Assembly (NCBI GenBank): GCA_963703085.1
Contig: OY969789.1
Span: forward strand, 2,728,001 to 2,792,000
DNA from: DATAEG01 sp963703085
Lineage (GTDB): Bacteria > Actinomycetota > Actinomycetes > Mycobacteriales > Jatrophihabitantaceae
Length of the DNA stretch: 64,000 nt
Direction: 5' to 3'
Part shown: positions 1-8,902 of the stretch, piece by piece
How positions within the stretch are numbered: position 1 is the stretch's first letter
Layout: each line of letters starts with the position of its first letter
The notes under the pieces: generated by a model
Told to the model about the DNA's origin: nothing
Databases searched by the model: none
Seen by the model: only the letters and a program-made list of their open reading frames with translations
Translations under genes and position numbers: made by a program

Positions 1-626
1 ACCCGGTCCACGTACGGCAACACCGGGTTGATCTCATGGGTCACGAAGAGGACAGCGGTGCCGTGGGAACGCCGGCGCTCGTCGATCAACCGGACCACCG
101 ACCGCTGATGGGCGAGGTCCAGCGACAGCAGCGGCTCGTCGCACAGCAGCAGCAATGGGTCGGTCGCGATCGCCTGCGCGATGCGCACTCGCTGCTGCTC
201 ACCACCGGAGAGCAGGTGCACCGGCCGATCCGCCAGCGGCCCGGCGCCGACCGCATGCAGCGCGGCGGTGACGGCTGCCTGCTTGGTGCGCGACGGGCGC
301 CCCGGCCCCCAGCGCTGGCCGTCGAGGCCGAGGCGCACCAGGTCGCGTGCCCGGATCGGCGACGGCGGCGCGAGCCTGCGCTCCTGGGGGATGTAACCGA
401 CCAGCCCACTACCGCGCCGCGGCGGCTCGGCACCGATGTGAACGGACCCACCGGTCAGCTTCTGCAGACCGAGGATCGCTCGAAGCAGGGTGGTCTTGCC
501 CGACCCGTTGGCCCCCAGCACGGCGACGAACTCACCGGCACCCACCGACAGGTTCAGCCCGCGCCACAGGCGCCGACCGCCGAAGGAAAGCTGCGCATCG
601 GCCAACCGCAGTACCGGAGTCGTCAT
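1..626 (-). CDS. Metal (Zn/Mn) ABC transporter ATP-binding protein, partial
   Basis: Cytoplasmic ATPase that would power import of zinc or manganese. About 208 codons are visible and the C-terminus lies beyond the window start. Reading from 626, the protein shows a Walker A motif (GANGSGKTT), a Q-loop region (GYIPQERR), the signature LSGGEQQR, a Walker B (LLLLCDEP) and the switch His (VTHE), all typical of the ZnuC/MntB/TroB group. Its ATG overlaps the stop of the upstream binding-protein gene (ATGA), so the two are translationally coupled. The permease is expected just outside the window. Zinc versus manganese is inferred from the binding protein and the upstream Zur-like palindrome, and the ATPase itself cannot settle it. 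Confidence 0.88.
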   Translation of the reverse strand, partial: MTTPVLRLADAQLSFGGRRLWRGLNLSVGAGEFVAVLGANGSGKTTLLRAILGLQKLTGGSVHIGAEPPRRGSGLVGYIPQERRLAPPSPIRARDLVRLGLDGQRWGPGRPSRTKQAAVTAALHAVGAGPLADRPVHLLSGGEQQRVRIAQAIATDPLLLLCDEPLLSLDLAHQRSVVRLIDERRRSHGTAVLFVTHEINPVLPYVDR

Positions 627-1537
627 CCCAGTGCCTTGCGCACAGCGGCGAGGTTGTCGGTCATCCACTCGACGAAGTCCTTCCCCTCGGGCAGCGTCTC
701 GGTGACCGGCACGGCCGCGATGTGATTCCGCCGCGCCGCATCGAGAACCCGCTGGGTTTGCGGACCGGACGTCTGTGCGTTGTAGACCAACGCCTGGACC
801 TGGCGCTGCGAGAACAGCTGCAGCGTCTGCCGAAGTACTCGCGGGGAGACGTCGGTGCCCGCTTCGACGGCAGCGCTGAAGGCAGCAGGTGTCCTGTTCA
901 CCAGCCCGCACGCCTCGAGCAGGTACAGCGGCACCGGTTCGGTGATCGCCACCCCCACGCCGGCGTGCGCTGTCTTCAAGGCCGCCTCCTGGCGCTGCAG
1001 CGCAGCGACCTTGGTCGTCAGCGCCCGTGCATTGGCCTGGAAGGTGCGCGCATCCGCCCGGTCCGCGGCGGTCAGCGCATCGCTGATCCTGCTGACGACG
1101 GCGAGCACAGTCGGCAAGTCGTACCAGACGTGTTCGTTGAGCTCGGCGCCGGTTCGCTTCTTACCTGAAATGTCCACGGCGTTGATGACCGCAGCCTTGC
1201 TGTGCGAAGCGGCGAGCATCTTCGTGGCGAAGTCGTCGTAGCCGCCGCCGTTCTCGATGACGATCCTCGCCTTGGAGAACGAGAGCCGGTCCTTGGTGCT
1301 TGCCTCGTAGGAGTGCGGGTCTTGGGCCGGATCGCTGATGATCGACGTGATGGTGATCTTCGAGCCAGCGAGGTCGCCGGCAATCTGCTCGGCAAGGTCG
1401 CCGTATACATCGGTCGAGGTGACGATCAACACCGATCCCTTGGTGTCTGCCGCGGAGCCGGAGCCACAGGCAGCGGTGATCACCGCGACGGCGCCGACCA
1501 CTACGGCCAGTGCGCTGTGGGCGATACGGCGCGTCAT
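623..1537 (-). CDS. Metal ABC transporter substrate-binding lipoprotein (ZnuA-like)
   Basis: Extracellular lipoprotein of the cluster 9 (ZnuA/TroA) family, 304 aa, that delivers Zn2+ or Mn2+ to the permease. The N-terminus has basic residues, a hydrophobic stretch and a lipobox ending in Cys (ITAAC). Candidate metal ligands are the His in DPHSYE and the His in NEHVWYD, which fit the family. There is only a short His/Asp loop between them, as in manganese and compact zinc types. I chose the ATG at 1537 because GAGGAG lies 9 nt upstream; a TTG at 1546 would sit too close to that site. It is followed with overlap by the ATPase gene. A perfect 15-bp palindrome lies 50 bp upstream of the start. 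Confidence 0.88.
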   Translation of the reverse strand: MTRRIAHSALAVVVGAVAVITAACGSGSAADTKGSVLIVTSTDVYGDLAEQIAGDLAGSKITITSIISDPAQDPHSYEASTKDRLSFSKARIVIENGGGYDDFATKMLAASHSKAAVINAVDISGKKRTGAELNEHVWYDLPTVLAVVSRISDALTAADRADARTFQANARALTTKVAALQRQEAALKTAHAGVGVAITEPVPLYLLEACGLVNRTPAAFSAAVEAGTDVSPRVLRQTLQLFSQRQVQALVYNAQTSGPQTQRVLDAARRNHIAAVPVTETLPEGKDFVEWMTDNLAAVRKALG

Positions 1538-1586
1538 GGGCGGCAACTCCTCGTACCGGGCTCGGTATCGATTCTGAAAGTCGTAG

Positions 1587-1601
1587 TGGGAACCATTCCC
1601 A
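1587..1601. promoter_or_regulatory. Zur-like operator upstream of the metal importer
   Basis: TGGGAACCATTCCCA is a perfect 6-3-6 inverted repeat. Actinobacterial Zur boxes are 15-bp palindromes of similar architecture (TGAAAATNATTTTCA-like), so zinc-dependent repression is a reasonable inference. The inner sequence differs from the canonical AT-rich form, so another metal regulator is possible. Confidence 0.55.
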
Positions 1602-1761
1602 TTAAGACCGTAGCACGCCCCGACCGGCGCCGGCCTGGCACGGCGCCGGCTGATCCTCCGGTACGCTGGACACCGTTAGGACGCCTCGTGCGTCGTCACC
1701 CCCGCGGTGACCACCTGAACGGCGCAGTTTCTCGCCGGGCTCGTTTCTCGATTGTTTGTCA

Positions 1762-1815
1762 CGTGCTTCGGCACGCCAGACCTTCCGACAGGCGCGCCAT
1801 CTCGTTGGAAGGTCT
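1762..1815 (+). promoter_or_regulatory. Structured 5' leader of the DEAD-box helicase: two tandem hairpins
   Basis: First hairpin: CGTGC-TTCG-GCACG at 1762-1775, five perfect pairs closed by a UUCG tetraloop. Second hairpin: AGACCTTCC at 1778-1786 pairs perfectly with GGAAGGTCT at 1807-1815 across a 20-nt loop containing GGCGCGCC. The purine-rich GGAAGG arm resembles a ribosome-binding site and would be sequestered in the stem. Helicase genes are often autoregulated or cold-induced through leader structure, so a post-transcriptional switch is a plausible role. I do not recognise a named RNA family. Confidence 0.5.
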
Positions 1816-1825
1816 GTGTTTCACC

Positions 1826-3346
1826 TTGTCTCGTAATGCCCCGGCTCGTCATGACCAGCGCAACCACGCTGGCCGAGGTTCCCGCCCCACCGCACACTCC
1901 AGCTCACACTCGCGGCCGCGCACTCGCCGGCCTAACGCTGCCCCGGCCCGCACCCGCTCGATCTGGGACGACCTGCCCGTGCAGCCGGTCGCGACCGAGG
2001 GATTGCCCAGCTTTGCCGAACTCGGCCTGCCTCGACCGATGGTCGATGCGCTGCGCCGGGCCGGCCTGACCGATCCCTTTCCGATCCAGGCCGCGACCAT
2101 CCCGGATGTGCTCGCCGGGCGCGACCTGCTCGGCCGGGCATCCACCGGCTCCGGCAAGACGATGGCCTTCGGGCTGCCGCTGTTGGCGCGCCTGTCGGGT
2201 GCTTCCGCGCCGGCCCGTCGGCCCCGCGGTCTGGTGCTCGTCCCGACCCGCGAGCTGGCGATGCAGGTGACCGACGCGCTCACCCCGATCGGTCACGCCC
2301 TGAACATGCGCGTCCGGCTGGTCGCCGGTGGGCTGCCGATGGGCAAGCAGATCACCGCTCTCGAGCGCGGCGTCGATGTCCTCGTTGCCACCCCAGGGCG
2401 GCTGGTGGACCTGATCAACCGACGGGCCTGCTCGCTCGAGGGCGTGGAGATCACCGTGCTGGACGAGGCCGACCACATGGCCGACCTCGGCTTCCTGCCG
2501 GTGGTGCGCGAGCTGCTGGACCAGACCGCCGGTGGCGGGCAGCGGCTGCTGTTCTCCGCCACCCTCGACGGCGACGTCGGCACCCTGGTGGAGAACTACC
2601 TCACCGATCCGGCCGCGCACGCCCTGAGCACTGCGGCGGCATCCGTCGACACGATGGAGCACCATCTGTTCCGGACCAGTCACGAAGCGAAGTTCGACGT
2701 GGCCGCGGAGCTGGCCGGCCGCGAGGGCCGCACGCTGATGTTCGTGCGGACCAAGCACGGTGCGGACCGGTTGGCCAAGCAGCTCGGCAGGGTCGGCGTG
2801 CCGGCCGCCGCACTGCACGGCGGTCGTAGCCAGTCGCAGCGGACCCGAGCCTTGACCGAGTTCAAGGAAGGCACCGTGCCGGTGCTCGTCGCCACCGATG
2901 TCGCCGCCCGCGGCATCCACGTCTCCGACGTCTCGCTGGTCGTGCACGTCGACCCGCCGGCCGACCCCAAGGATTATCTGCACCGCTCCGGCCGCACCGC
3001 CCGGGCCGGGGAGGACGGCATGGTCGTCCTGCTCAGCACCCCGGCGGACGAGCGGGCCACTCGACGGATGTTGCGCGACGCCGGCGTCGAGCCGACGCAG
3101 CGTGACGTGCAGCCCGGTTCGGCCGACGTCGCTACGTTGACCGGCGCCCGTCGACCCAGTGGCACGCCGGTTGTCGTGGCGTCCGCACCGTCGCGTCCCC
3201 GGTCCGGCGGGTCTGGCGGGCAGTTCTCCCGTCCGCGCAACGGTCGCGGTGGCAGCGGTGGCGGGTACCGCGGTAACTCGCAGCGTTCGTCGGCTCGTCG
3301 CTCCGGCGCGCCGTCGGCGGCTCGCCGAGAGCGTCACTCCGCGTAG
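1826..3346 (+). CDS. DEAD-box ATP-dependent RNA helicase (RhlE/DeaD type)
   Basis: ATP-dependent RNA unwinding, acting in RNA decay or ribosome assembly. The conserved core starts at about 1979 and contains the Q-motif (FPIQ), Walker A-like ASTGSGKT, PTRELA, TPGR, DEAD as VLDEADHMAD, SAT as LFSATL, and the C-terminal ARGIH and HRSGRTARAG motifs. The tail is Gly/Arg/Ser-rich (RGG-like), typical of RNA-binding tails. The start is uncertain. The frame is open far upstream, and no ATG precedes the core in this frame. TTG 1826 keeps the Arg/Ser-rich N-terminal extension seen in actinobacterial relatives; GTG 1979 and GTG 1763 are alternatives. The gene overlaps the convergent oxidoreductase gene by 13 bp at its 3' end. 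Confidence 0.85.
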   Translation: MSRNAPARHDQRNHAGRGSRPTAHSSSHSRPRTRRPNAAPARTRSIWDDLPVQPVATEGLPSFAELGLPRPMVDALRRAGLTDPFPIQAATIPDVLAGRDLLGRASTGSGKTMAFGLPLLARLSGASAPARRPRGLVLVPTRELAMQVTDALTPIGHALNMRVRLVAGGLPMGKQITALERGVDVLVATPGRLVDLINRRACSLEGVEITVLDEADHMADLGFLPVVRELLDQTAGGGQRLLFSATLDGDVGTLVENYLTDPAAHALSTAAASVDTMEHHLFRTSHEAKFDVAAELAGREGRTLMFVRTKHGADRLAKQLGRVGVPAAALHGGRSQSQRTRALTEFKEGTVPVLVATDVAARGIHVSDVSLVVHVDPPADPKDYLHRSGRTARAGEDGMVVLLSTPADERATRRMLRDAGVEPTQRDVQPGSADVATLTGARRPSGTPVVVASAPSRPRSGGSGGQFSRPRNGRGGSGGGYRGNSQRSSARRSGAPSAARRERHSA

Positions 3347-4890
3347 ATCGAGAGCGTGTCCCAGCCTGAACTCGCGCCTGGATAGGGCGGCCGGGACGTG
3401 GCGTCCTGCACTCTGCCTTGGGCGTCCACGGCTCGGACGGTGACGACGTGCCCGCCCTTCCCGGCCACCGTCCATGGCACCAGCCACTGCCGCCAGGTGT
3501 CCGTGCTGGGCACCCCGCCGAGCTTCGCGGGTAACCACGGGCCGTCGTCGATGCGCACCTCTACGCGGGAGATGCCGGCGTGCTGATGCCAGGCCACCCC
3601 GGCAATGGCAATGCGATCACCGATCCTGACCCGGGCCCGTTGCTTGGGCACGTCGATGCGTGCGGCGAGCTGGATCGTGCCGTTCTGCGTCCATCCGCGT
3701 TGCACCCAGTAGGCCTTCTCGGCGTTGAACGTGGTGGCGGTGAGTTCGGTGATCCACTTGCAGGCAGAGACGTAGCCGTACAGCCCCGGCACCACCATCC
3801 GGACCGGGAAGCCGTGTTCCAGCGGCAAGGGTTGACCGTTCATTCCCACGGCGAGCATCGCATCGCGGCCGTCGAGCACTGCCGCGGTCGGCACCCCGAT
3901 GGTGGCTCCGTCCGAGCCCCGGGCCAGCAGTTGGTCGGCGTCATCGTGCACCCCGAACTCCCGGAGCAGCGGGGCGAGCAATACCCCCTGGAAGCGAGCG
4001 GTGCCGATCAGGTTGCCACCCACCTCGTTGGAGACGCAGGCCAGCGTGATCCAACGCTCGACCATCGGCCGCCGGAGCAGTTCGTCGATGGTCAAGGTCG
4101 TCGCGCGGTCGAAGGCGCCGCGGAACTTCAACTGCCACTTGTCGGGCTCGATCTGCGGAACTCGCAGCGCGATGTCGATGCGGTAGAAGTCGTCGTTGGA
4201 CGTGTCGAACGATGCCACCGCGGACTGCAGAGTCGCGTTGGCCGGCAACGTCGGCGCCGGCTCGACCGGATTCGGTAACACGAATGCGGCCCGCGCCGGT
4301 GCCGCGCTGAACCGGCTGCGTTGCCACGTCCTCCCGATCCACGTCGCCAGCAGTGCGGCACCCGCGGTGGCCGTACTGCCGACGAGGAACGTCCGGCGGT
4401 CCGGCGCGTCGCTCGATGGACCGGCCGGCTTCTCCCGATGCCACCCGCGGTACAAGAGCACCAGAACCGCGACGCCCACTGCAGTGGCAAGGGCCGACGG
4501 CACGAAGTCCGATGCCCGCGCTGCGGCAGTGGTGAACGCGCAGTAGACCGCGACCGCGCCGAAGACGAGCATGCCGGCGATCGCGTAACCGATATGACGC
4601 AGCGTCATCAGGCCGATGGCCACAGCCAGTACGCCGACGCTCAGATAGATGCCAGTGAGCAGCGCGGTCTTGTCCGACGTGCCGAATTCGCGGATCGCGA
4701 ACGACTTCAGCCACTCCGGTGTCAGCGTGATGAACCGGTTCCCGACGACCACGATCGGTGACGACTCCGGCCGGACGGCACCGGCCGCTACTTCACCCGC
4801 CGCGATGGCGGCGCCCGCGGCCAGCACCCCGGTCAGTGCGCCGAGGAGCGCCCGGGACCACCGGGGGAGCCGCTCTCGCTCGGAGGTCAC
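3334..4890 (-). CDS. Membrane-anchored molybdopterin-dependent oxidoreductase (sulfite oxidase family)
   Basis: A 518-aa protein with N-terminal transmembrane segments (roughly residues 10-35, then three more hydrophobic stretches to about residue 155), a second hydrophobic stretch after an RRTF motif, and a C-terminal sulfite-oxidase fold. The Cys in ITLACVSNEVGG is the expected Mo ligand. GFPVRMVVPGLYGY and CKWI are typical of the molybdopterin-binding domain, and the last ~110 residues form the Ig-like dimerisation domain. The catalytic domain is predicted outside the membrane. The substrate is unknown; no haem domain is evident. GTG 4890 gives a normal N-terminus; longer starts to 5001 would overlap the divergent tricorn gene. 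The frame runs convergent to the helicase gene. Confidence 0.82.
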   Translation of the reverse strand: MTSERERLPRWSRALLGALTGVLAAGAAIAAGEVAAGAVRPESSPIVVVGNRFITLTPEWLKSFAIREFGTSDKTALLTGIYLSVGVLAVAIGLMTLRHIGYAIAGMLVFGAVAVYCAFTTAAARASDFVPSALATAVGVAVLVLLYRGWHREKPAGPSSDAPDRRTFLVGSTATAGAALLATWIGRTWQRSRFSAAPARAAFVLPNPVEPAPTLPANATLQSAVASFDTSNDDFYRIDIALRVPQIEPDKWQLKFRGAFDRATTLTIDELLRRPMVERWITLACVSNEVGGNLIGTARFQGVLLAPLLREFGVHDDADQLLARGSDGATIGVPTAAVLDGRDAMLAVGMNGQPLPLEHGFPVRMVVPGLYGYVSACKWITELTATTFNAEKAYWVQRGWTQNGTIQLAARIDVPKQRARVRIGDRIAIAGVAWHQHAGISRVEVRIDDGPWLPAKLGGVPSTDTWRQWLVPWTVAGKGGHVVTVRAVDAQGRVQDATSRPPYPGASSGWDTLSIYAE

Positions 4891-4974
4891 CCCAGGAACG
4901 GTCCGGCTCCCCGGGCAGCTGCGCAACTCGGAGCGCGCGGCCATGGCCGGCGAGATGCCGGTAGCCATAGGAAG

Positions 4975-4980
4975 TAATGT
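4975..4980 (+). promoter_or_regulatory. -10 element (TAATGT) of the tricorn gene, leaderless
   Basis: TANNNT ends 7 nt before GTG 4988, so transcription would start at or next to the start codon. This supports the 4988 start. Confidence 0.5.
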
Positions 4981-4987
4981 CGCGGAC

Positions 4988-7900
4988 GTGACGGACTCCA
5001 CTGGTGTAGCCCCTTATCTGCGCTTCCCCCACATCGTCGGCGACCTGCTGACTTTCGCCGCTGACGACGACATCTGGATCGCCGCGGCGGAGGGCGGGCG
5101 GGCGTCGCGACTTACCGCCGACCGCGTTGCCGCGGCTCGGCCGCGGCTGTCCCCGGACGCCGCTCAGGTTGCCTGGCTGAGCCGGCGCGACGGCCAGCCC
5201 GAGGCGTACGTGATGCCGGTCGGTGGCGGTGCCGAGCGGCGGCTCACCTACTGGAACAGCCGGTCGACCCGGGTGCTCGGCTGGACCGCCGCCGGCGAGG
5301 TGGTGGTCGGCAGCTCGGCACAGGAGGCGTTCCGTAGCTACACCTGGGCTCATGCGCTTCCGGTCGACGGCAGCCCCGGCCGCAAGCTGCCGTACGGCCC
5401 GATCAGCGGTCTGGCCGTGCATGCCGACGGCAGGACGGTGCTGCAGTCCTCGATCTTTCGCGAGCCGGCGACGTGGAAGAGGTACCGCGGCGGTACGGCC
5501 GCCAAGTTTTGGGTCGATCCGGACGGCAACGGGGAGTTCCGCCCGTTCCTGCGTGAGTTGAACGGGCAGCTGGCCGACCCGATGTGGTGGGGCGACCGGC
5601 TGGTCTTCCTCTCCGACCACGAAGGCTATGGAAACGTCTACTCGGTCCTTGCTGACGGTTCCGACCTCCGCCGGCACAGCGATCACGAGGGCGTGTACGC
5701 GCGCGACCTGGCCGGCGACGGGAGCCGCGCGGTATACCGCCGGGCCGGCGAAATCTTCCTTCTCGACTCCCTGGAACCGACGTCGCAACCGCAGCGCGTC
5801 GAGCTGGAACTCGGCGGCACCCGCCGCGCCCGAGTGCCTGGTCCGCTGCCGGCCGCGTCGGCCGTCGGCGAATACCGCGTCGACAAGACCGGCCGGGCCA
5901 GCGCCGTCGAGGTGCGCGGCAGCGTGCAGTGGCTGACCCACCTGGACGGCCCGGTGCGTGCGCTGGCCGATTCACCGGGCGTGCGGAACCGGATGCCGCG
6001 GGTGCTCGACAACGGCGACACGGTCTGGATCACCGACGCCGAGGGCGACGACGCGCTGGCCGTACATCACGCAGGAGACGTTCGCCTGCTCGCCGGCGGG
6101 CAGCTGGGCCGCGCGCTGGACCTCGCTGTCGCGCCGGACGGCGCTACCGCGGCCGTGGCCACCCACGACGGACGGATCGTGACGGTCAGTCTTGCCGACG
6201 GATCGGTCCGCGAACTCGATCACAATGCGGCCGGCGAGGGAAGTGGCCTAGCTTTCTCGCCGGATTCCGGCTGGCTGGCCTGGTCTGCGCCAGGTCGGGA
6301 GCCGCTGCGCCGGCTGCGCCTCGCCTCCTTGTCCAGTGGTGAGGTTGTCGACGCGACCGACGACCGGTTCATCGACACCGACCCGAGCTTCACGCCCGAC
6401 GGCAAGCACCTGGCGTTCCTCTCCACGCGCACCTTCGACCCGGTGTACGACGCGCACAACTTCGAGCTGGCGTTCCCCTCCGGCACCCGGCCGTATCTCG
6501 TGCCGCTCACCGTGGATACACCGTCACCGTTCGACCCCGAGCTCGACGGCCGCGCTCCGGCCGGTCCGGACGCGGACAAGAAGGACGCCGCGGAGAAGAC
6601 GTCTCCGGACAATGACGCACCGGACGCCAAGGACACGGACACGGACAAGGACAAGGACAAGGACAAGGACAAGGACACAGCGCCGCCGGTGGTGCGAGTG
6701 GACGTCGCCGGGCTGGCCGAGCGGGTCGTACCGGTACCGGTCGCCGCCGGCCTGTACGAAGGCCTGCGCACCGCCAAAGGCGGCTTGCTCTGGATGCAGC
6801 GCGCGATCAGCGGCGTCATCGGTATCGATCGAGCGCCCGGCGACAAGCCGGTCCGGCCGGCCCTGAAGCGTTGGGACTTCGACAAGCGGGCCGTTGTCGA
6901 CCTGCTCGACGAGCTCGACGACTACCAGGTGTCCGGGGACGGCACCCGGATCGTGGTCCGGGACGAAGATGCATTCCGGGTCGGCCCGGCCGACCGCAAG
7001 ATCGAGCATCCGGAACCGGGCGAGATCGTCGAAGTGGACCTCGACCGGATCCGGCTGGCTGTCGATCCCGGCGCGGAATGGCGGCAAATGACCGTCGAGA
7101 CGTGGCGGCTCATGCGCGATCACTTCTGGGTGCCGGACATGGCCGGCGTGGACTGGGACGCGGTGCTCACCACGTACCTGCCCATCGTCGACCGGGTGGC
7201 CACCCGCGACGACCTCTCCGAGGTGCTCTGGGAGATGATCGGCGAGCTCGGCACATCGCACGCCTACGAGCGGCCGCCGGAGCCGAAGCCGGTGCCGGAG
7301 CGGGTTGCCGCGTTCCTCGGCGCGGATCTGCAGCGAGACGCCGACGGCCGCTGGGTCATTGCTCGGGTCCTTCCCGGGGAGTCCTCGGTCCCGACGGCGC
7401 GCTCACCACTCACCGCCGCGGGCGCGGGCGTCGCCGACGGTGAGGTGCTGGTCGCGATCAACGGACGCCAGGTCCCGCCGGAGGGTCCCGCCCCGCTGCT
7501 CGTGGGAATGGCCGACAAGCCGGTCGAGCTCACCGTGGAACGCGATGGCGCAGCGCGCTCCATTGTCGCGGTGCCCATCGCGGACGAAGCAGGGCTGCGG
7601 TATCAGGCCTGGGTGGCAGACCGCCGCCGGTACGTGCACGAGCGCAGCAACGGACGGATCGGCTACGTCCACGTACCGGACATGGTCTCCACCGGCTGGG
7701 CGGAGTTCAACCGTGACCTGCGCAACGAGGTGGCCCGTGACGCGATGATCGTCGACACCCGGGAGAACAGCGGCGGGCACATCTCCGAGTTGGTCATCGA
7801 ACGCCTCGCGCGCAAGGTGATCGGGTGGGACAACGGGCGCTACGCCGTTCCGAACAGCTACCCGGTGGGTGCACCACGCGGCCCGTTGGTGTCGGTGGCC

Positions 7901-8284
7901 AACGAGCAGGCCGGCAGTGACGGTGACATCGTGAACGCGGCGTTCAAGTCGCTGCAGCTCGGGCCGGTGGTCGGTACCAGGACGTGGGGTGGGGTGATCG
8001 GCATCGACGGCCGGTACAACCTCGTCGACGGCACCGGGGTAACCCAGCCGAGGTACTCGTTCTGGTTCGACTCGGTGGGCTGGGGCGTCGAGAACTACGG
8101 AGTCGATCCCGACGTCGAGGTGGAACAGCCTCCGCAGGCATGGGTGACCGGCGCCGACCCGCAACTCGACGCGGCAATCGGCCAGATCGAGACCGCGCTG
8201 GCCGGCACTGAACCGATCGGCCCGCCGGACATCTTCACTCGTCCGTCTCGAGCGCCGCAGCCATTGCCCGACCGGCCGGGCTGA
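4988..8284 (+). CDS. Tricorn protease homologue
   Basis: Large cytoplasmic serine protease (1098 aa) that trims oligopeptides, often downstream of the proteasome. The N-terminal half is a beta-propeller region of repeated blades (for example the SPDAAQVAWLS- and SPDSGWLAWS-like motifs). A low-complexity Asp/Lys linker follows (about residues 548-565). Then come a second propeller segment, a PDZ domain (about 770-860) and a tail-specific-protease core. Candidate catalytic residues are His at about 758 (GTSHAYE), Ser at about 977 (NEQAGSDGD) and a Glu in ENYGVDPDVEVE, matching the tricorn tetrad. Start GTG 4988 is supported by a -10 element 7 nt upstream. It is divergent from the molybdo-oxidoreductase gene. 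Confidence 0.93.
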   Translation: MTDSTGVAPYLRFPHIVGDLLTFAADDDIWIAAAEGGRASRLTADRVAAARPRLSPDAAQVAWLSRRDGQPEAYVMPVGGGAERRLTYWNSRSTRVLGWTAAGEVVVGSSAQEAFRSYTWAHALPVDGSPGRKLPYGPISGLAVHADGRTVLQSSIFREPATWKRYRGGTAAKFWVDPDGNGEFRPFLRELNGQLADPMWWGDRLVFLSDHEGYGNVYSVLADGSDLRRHSDHEGVYARDLAGDGSRAVYRRAGEIFLLDSLEPTSQPQRVELELGGTRRARVPGPLPAASAVGEYRVDKTGRASAVEVRGSVQWLTHLDGPVRALADSPGVRNRMPRVLDNGDTVWITDAEGDDALAVHHAGDVRLLAGGQLGRALDLAVAPDGATAAVATHDGRIVTVSLADGSVRELDHNAAGEGSGLAFSPDSGWLAWSAPGREPLRRLRLASLSSGEVVDATDDRFIDTDPSFTPDGKHLAFLSTRTFDPVYDAHNFELAFPSGTRPYLVPLTVDTPSPFDPELDGRAPAGPDADKKDAAEKTSPDNDAPDAKDTDTDKDKDKDKDKDTAPPVVRVDVAGLAERVVPVPVAAGLYEGLRTAKGGLLWMQRAISGVIGIDRAPGDKPVRPALKRWDFDKRAVVDLLDELDDYQVSGDGTRIVVRDEDAFRVGPADRKIEHPEPGEIVEVDLDRIRLAVDPGAEWRQMTVETWRLMRDHFWVPDMAGVDWDAVLTTYLPIVDRVATRDDLSEVLWEMIGELGTSHAYERPPEPKPVPERVAAFLGADLQRDADGRWVIARVLPGESSVPTARSPLTAAGAGVADGEVLVAINGRQVPPEGPAPLLVGMADKPVELTVERDGAARSIVAVPIADEAGLRYQAWVADRRRYVHERSNGRIGYVHVPDMVSTGWAEFNRDLRNEVARDAMIVDTRENSGGHISELVIERLARKVIGWDNGRYAVPNSYPVGAPRGPLVSVANEQAGSDGDIVNAAFKSLQLGPVVGTRTWGGVIGIDGRYNLVDGTGVTQPRYSFWFDSVGWGVENYGVDPDVEVEQPPQAWVTGADPQLDAAIGQIETALAGTEPIGPPDIFTRPSRAPQPLPDRPG
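6629..6678 (+). repeat. Hexanucleotide tandem repeat (GACAAG)n inside the tricorn gene
   Basis: Two copies of an ACGGAC-type unit followed by about five GACAAG units, encoding (DT)2(DK)5. Each unit adds two residues without a frameshift, so length variation would only change the acidic/basic linker. Confidence 0.85.
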
Positions 8285-8325
8285 GCGCCGATGCGGGCGG
8301 CTCGCGACGTTGCCATACTCCAGCG

Positions 8326-8781
8326 GTGACGTCGCCGCCGATCCTCGATCCGGTGGCTCACGACGTGCGCTCCCGGATGGTCGGCATCGCGTTCTGGGTG
8401 GTGTTGCCGGTGGTCGCCGTCGTCCTGGTGATCCGGGCGATGCACGACTACAACCATCAGGCGCATCGCCGCCCGGCTGGCCTGACCGGCACCTTCGTGG
8501 TGACCAACCGCAGCTGTTTCGGCAACGTCTGTCAGAGCGCCGGGACCTTCACCAGCGACGACGGGACCTTCCGTGAGGCCAACCTGCTCGGCGACTACCG
8601 GTGGAACGTAGGCGAGCGCCACCACACCGCGTACAAGCCGGACACCGGCATCATCGCGCTGCCGGCCACCTGGAACCCGACCGCGACAGTGCTCGGCGCC
8701 GCCGGCGGGCTGCTCTTCCTCGCCCTCTGGCTCTACTTCCTGTTCGCCTGGCTCGTTCGCCGCCGGTCGGCCACTGGGTGA
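8326..8781 (+). CDS. Small membrane protein with two transmembrane segments
   Basis: 151 aa, function unknown. TM1 lies at about residues 20-40 and TM2 at about 122-145, with a loop between that holds two Cys (RSCFGNVCQSAG). This could form a disulfide if extracytoplasmic. The loop reads like a small beta domain (GTFTSDDGTFREANLLGDYRW). GTG 8326 is preceded at 6 nt by CATACT, a near -10 element, so the message may be leaderless. The gene sits 41 bp after tricorn and before typA, with no obvious functional tie to either. Confidence 0.7.
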   Translation: MTSPPILDPVAHDVRSRMVGIAFWVVLPVVAVVLVIRAMHDYNHQAHRRPAGLTGTFVVTNRSCFGNVCQSAGTFTSDDGTFREANLLGDYRWNVGERHHTAYKPDTGIIALPATWNPTATVLGAAGGLLFLALWLYFLFAWLVRRRSATG

Positions 8782-8859
8782 CGGCTCACGTCCGTCGCCG
8801 GAGCGCATGGCGGTTGTCGATGGACGGGTTGAACGGTCAGTCGGGAGTTCCCGCGCCCG

Positions 8860-8865
8860 TAGAAT
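8860..8865 (+). promoter_or_regulatory. Candidate -10 element (TAGAAT) for typA
   Basis: TAGAAT fits the actinobacterial TANNNT consensus and lies about 20 nt before ATG 8885 and 38 nt before GTG 8903. No convincing -35 is at the usual spacing. Confidence 0.4.
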
Positions 8866-8902
8866 GGGAACTTCCGACTTGACTATGAAATGGGGTTGCC
8901 GG

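Noticed and set aside
1763..1765. GTG 1763 as helicase start
   Set aside because: It lies inside the first leader hairpin and would translate through both stems; a downstream start is more plausible.
6629..6678. Regularly spaced short repeat considered as a CRISPR-like array
   Set aside because: Units are 6 bp, contiguous and in frame with the tricorn gene; no spacers.
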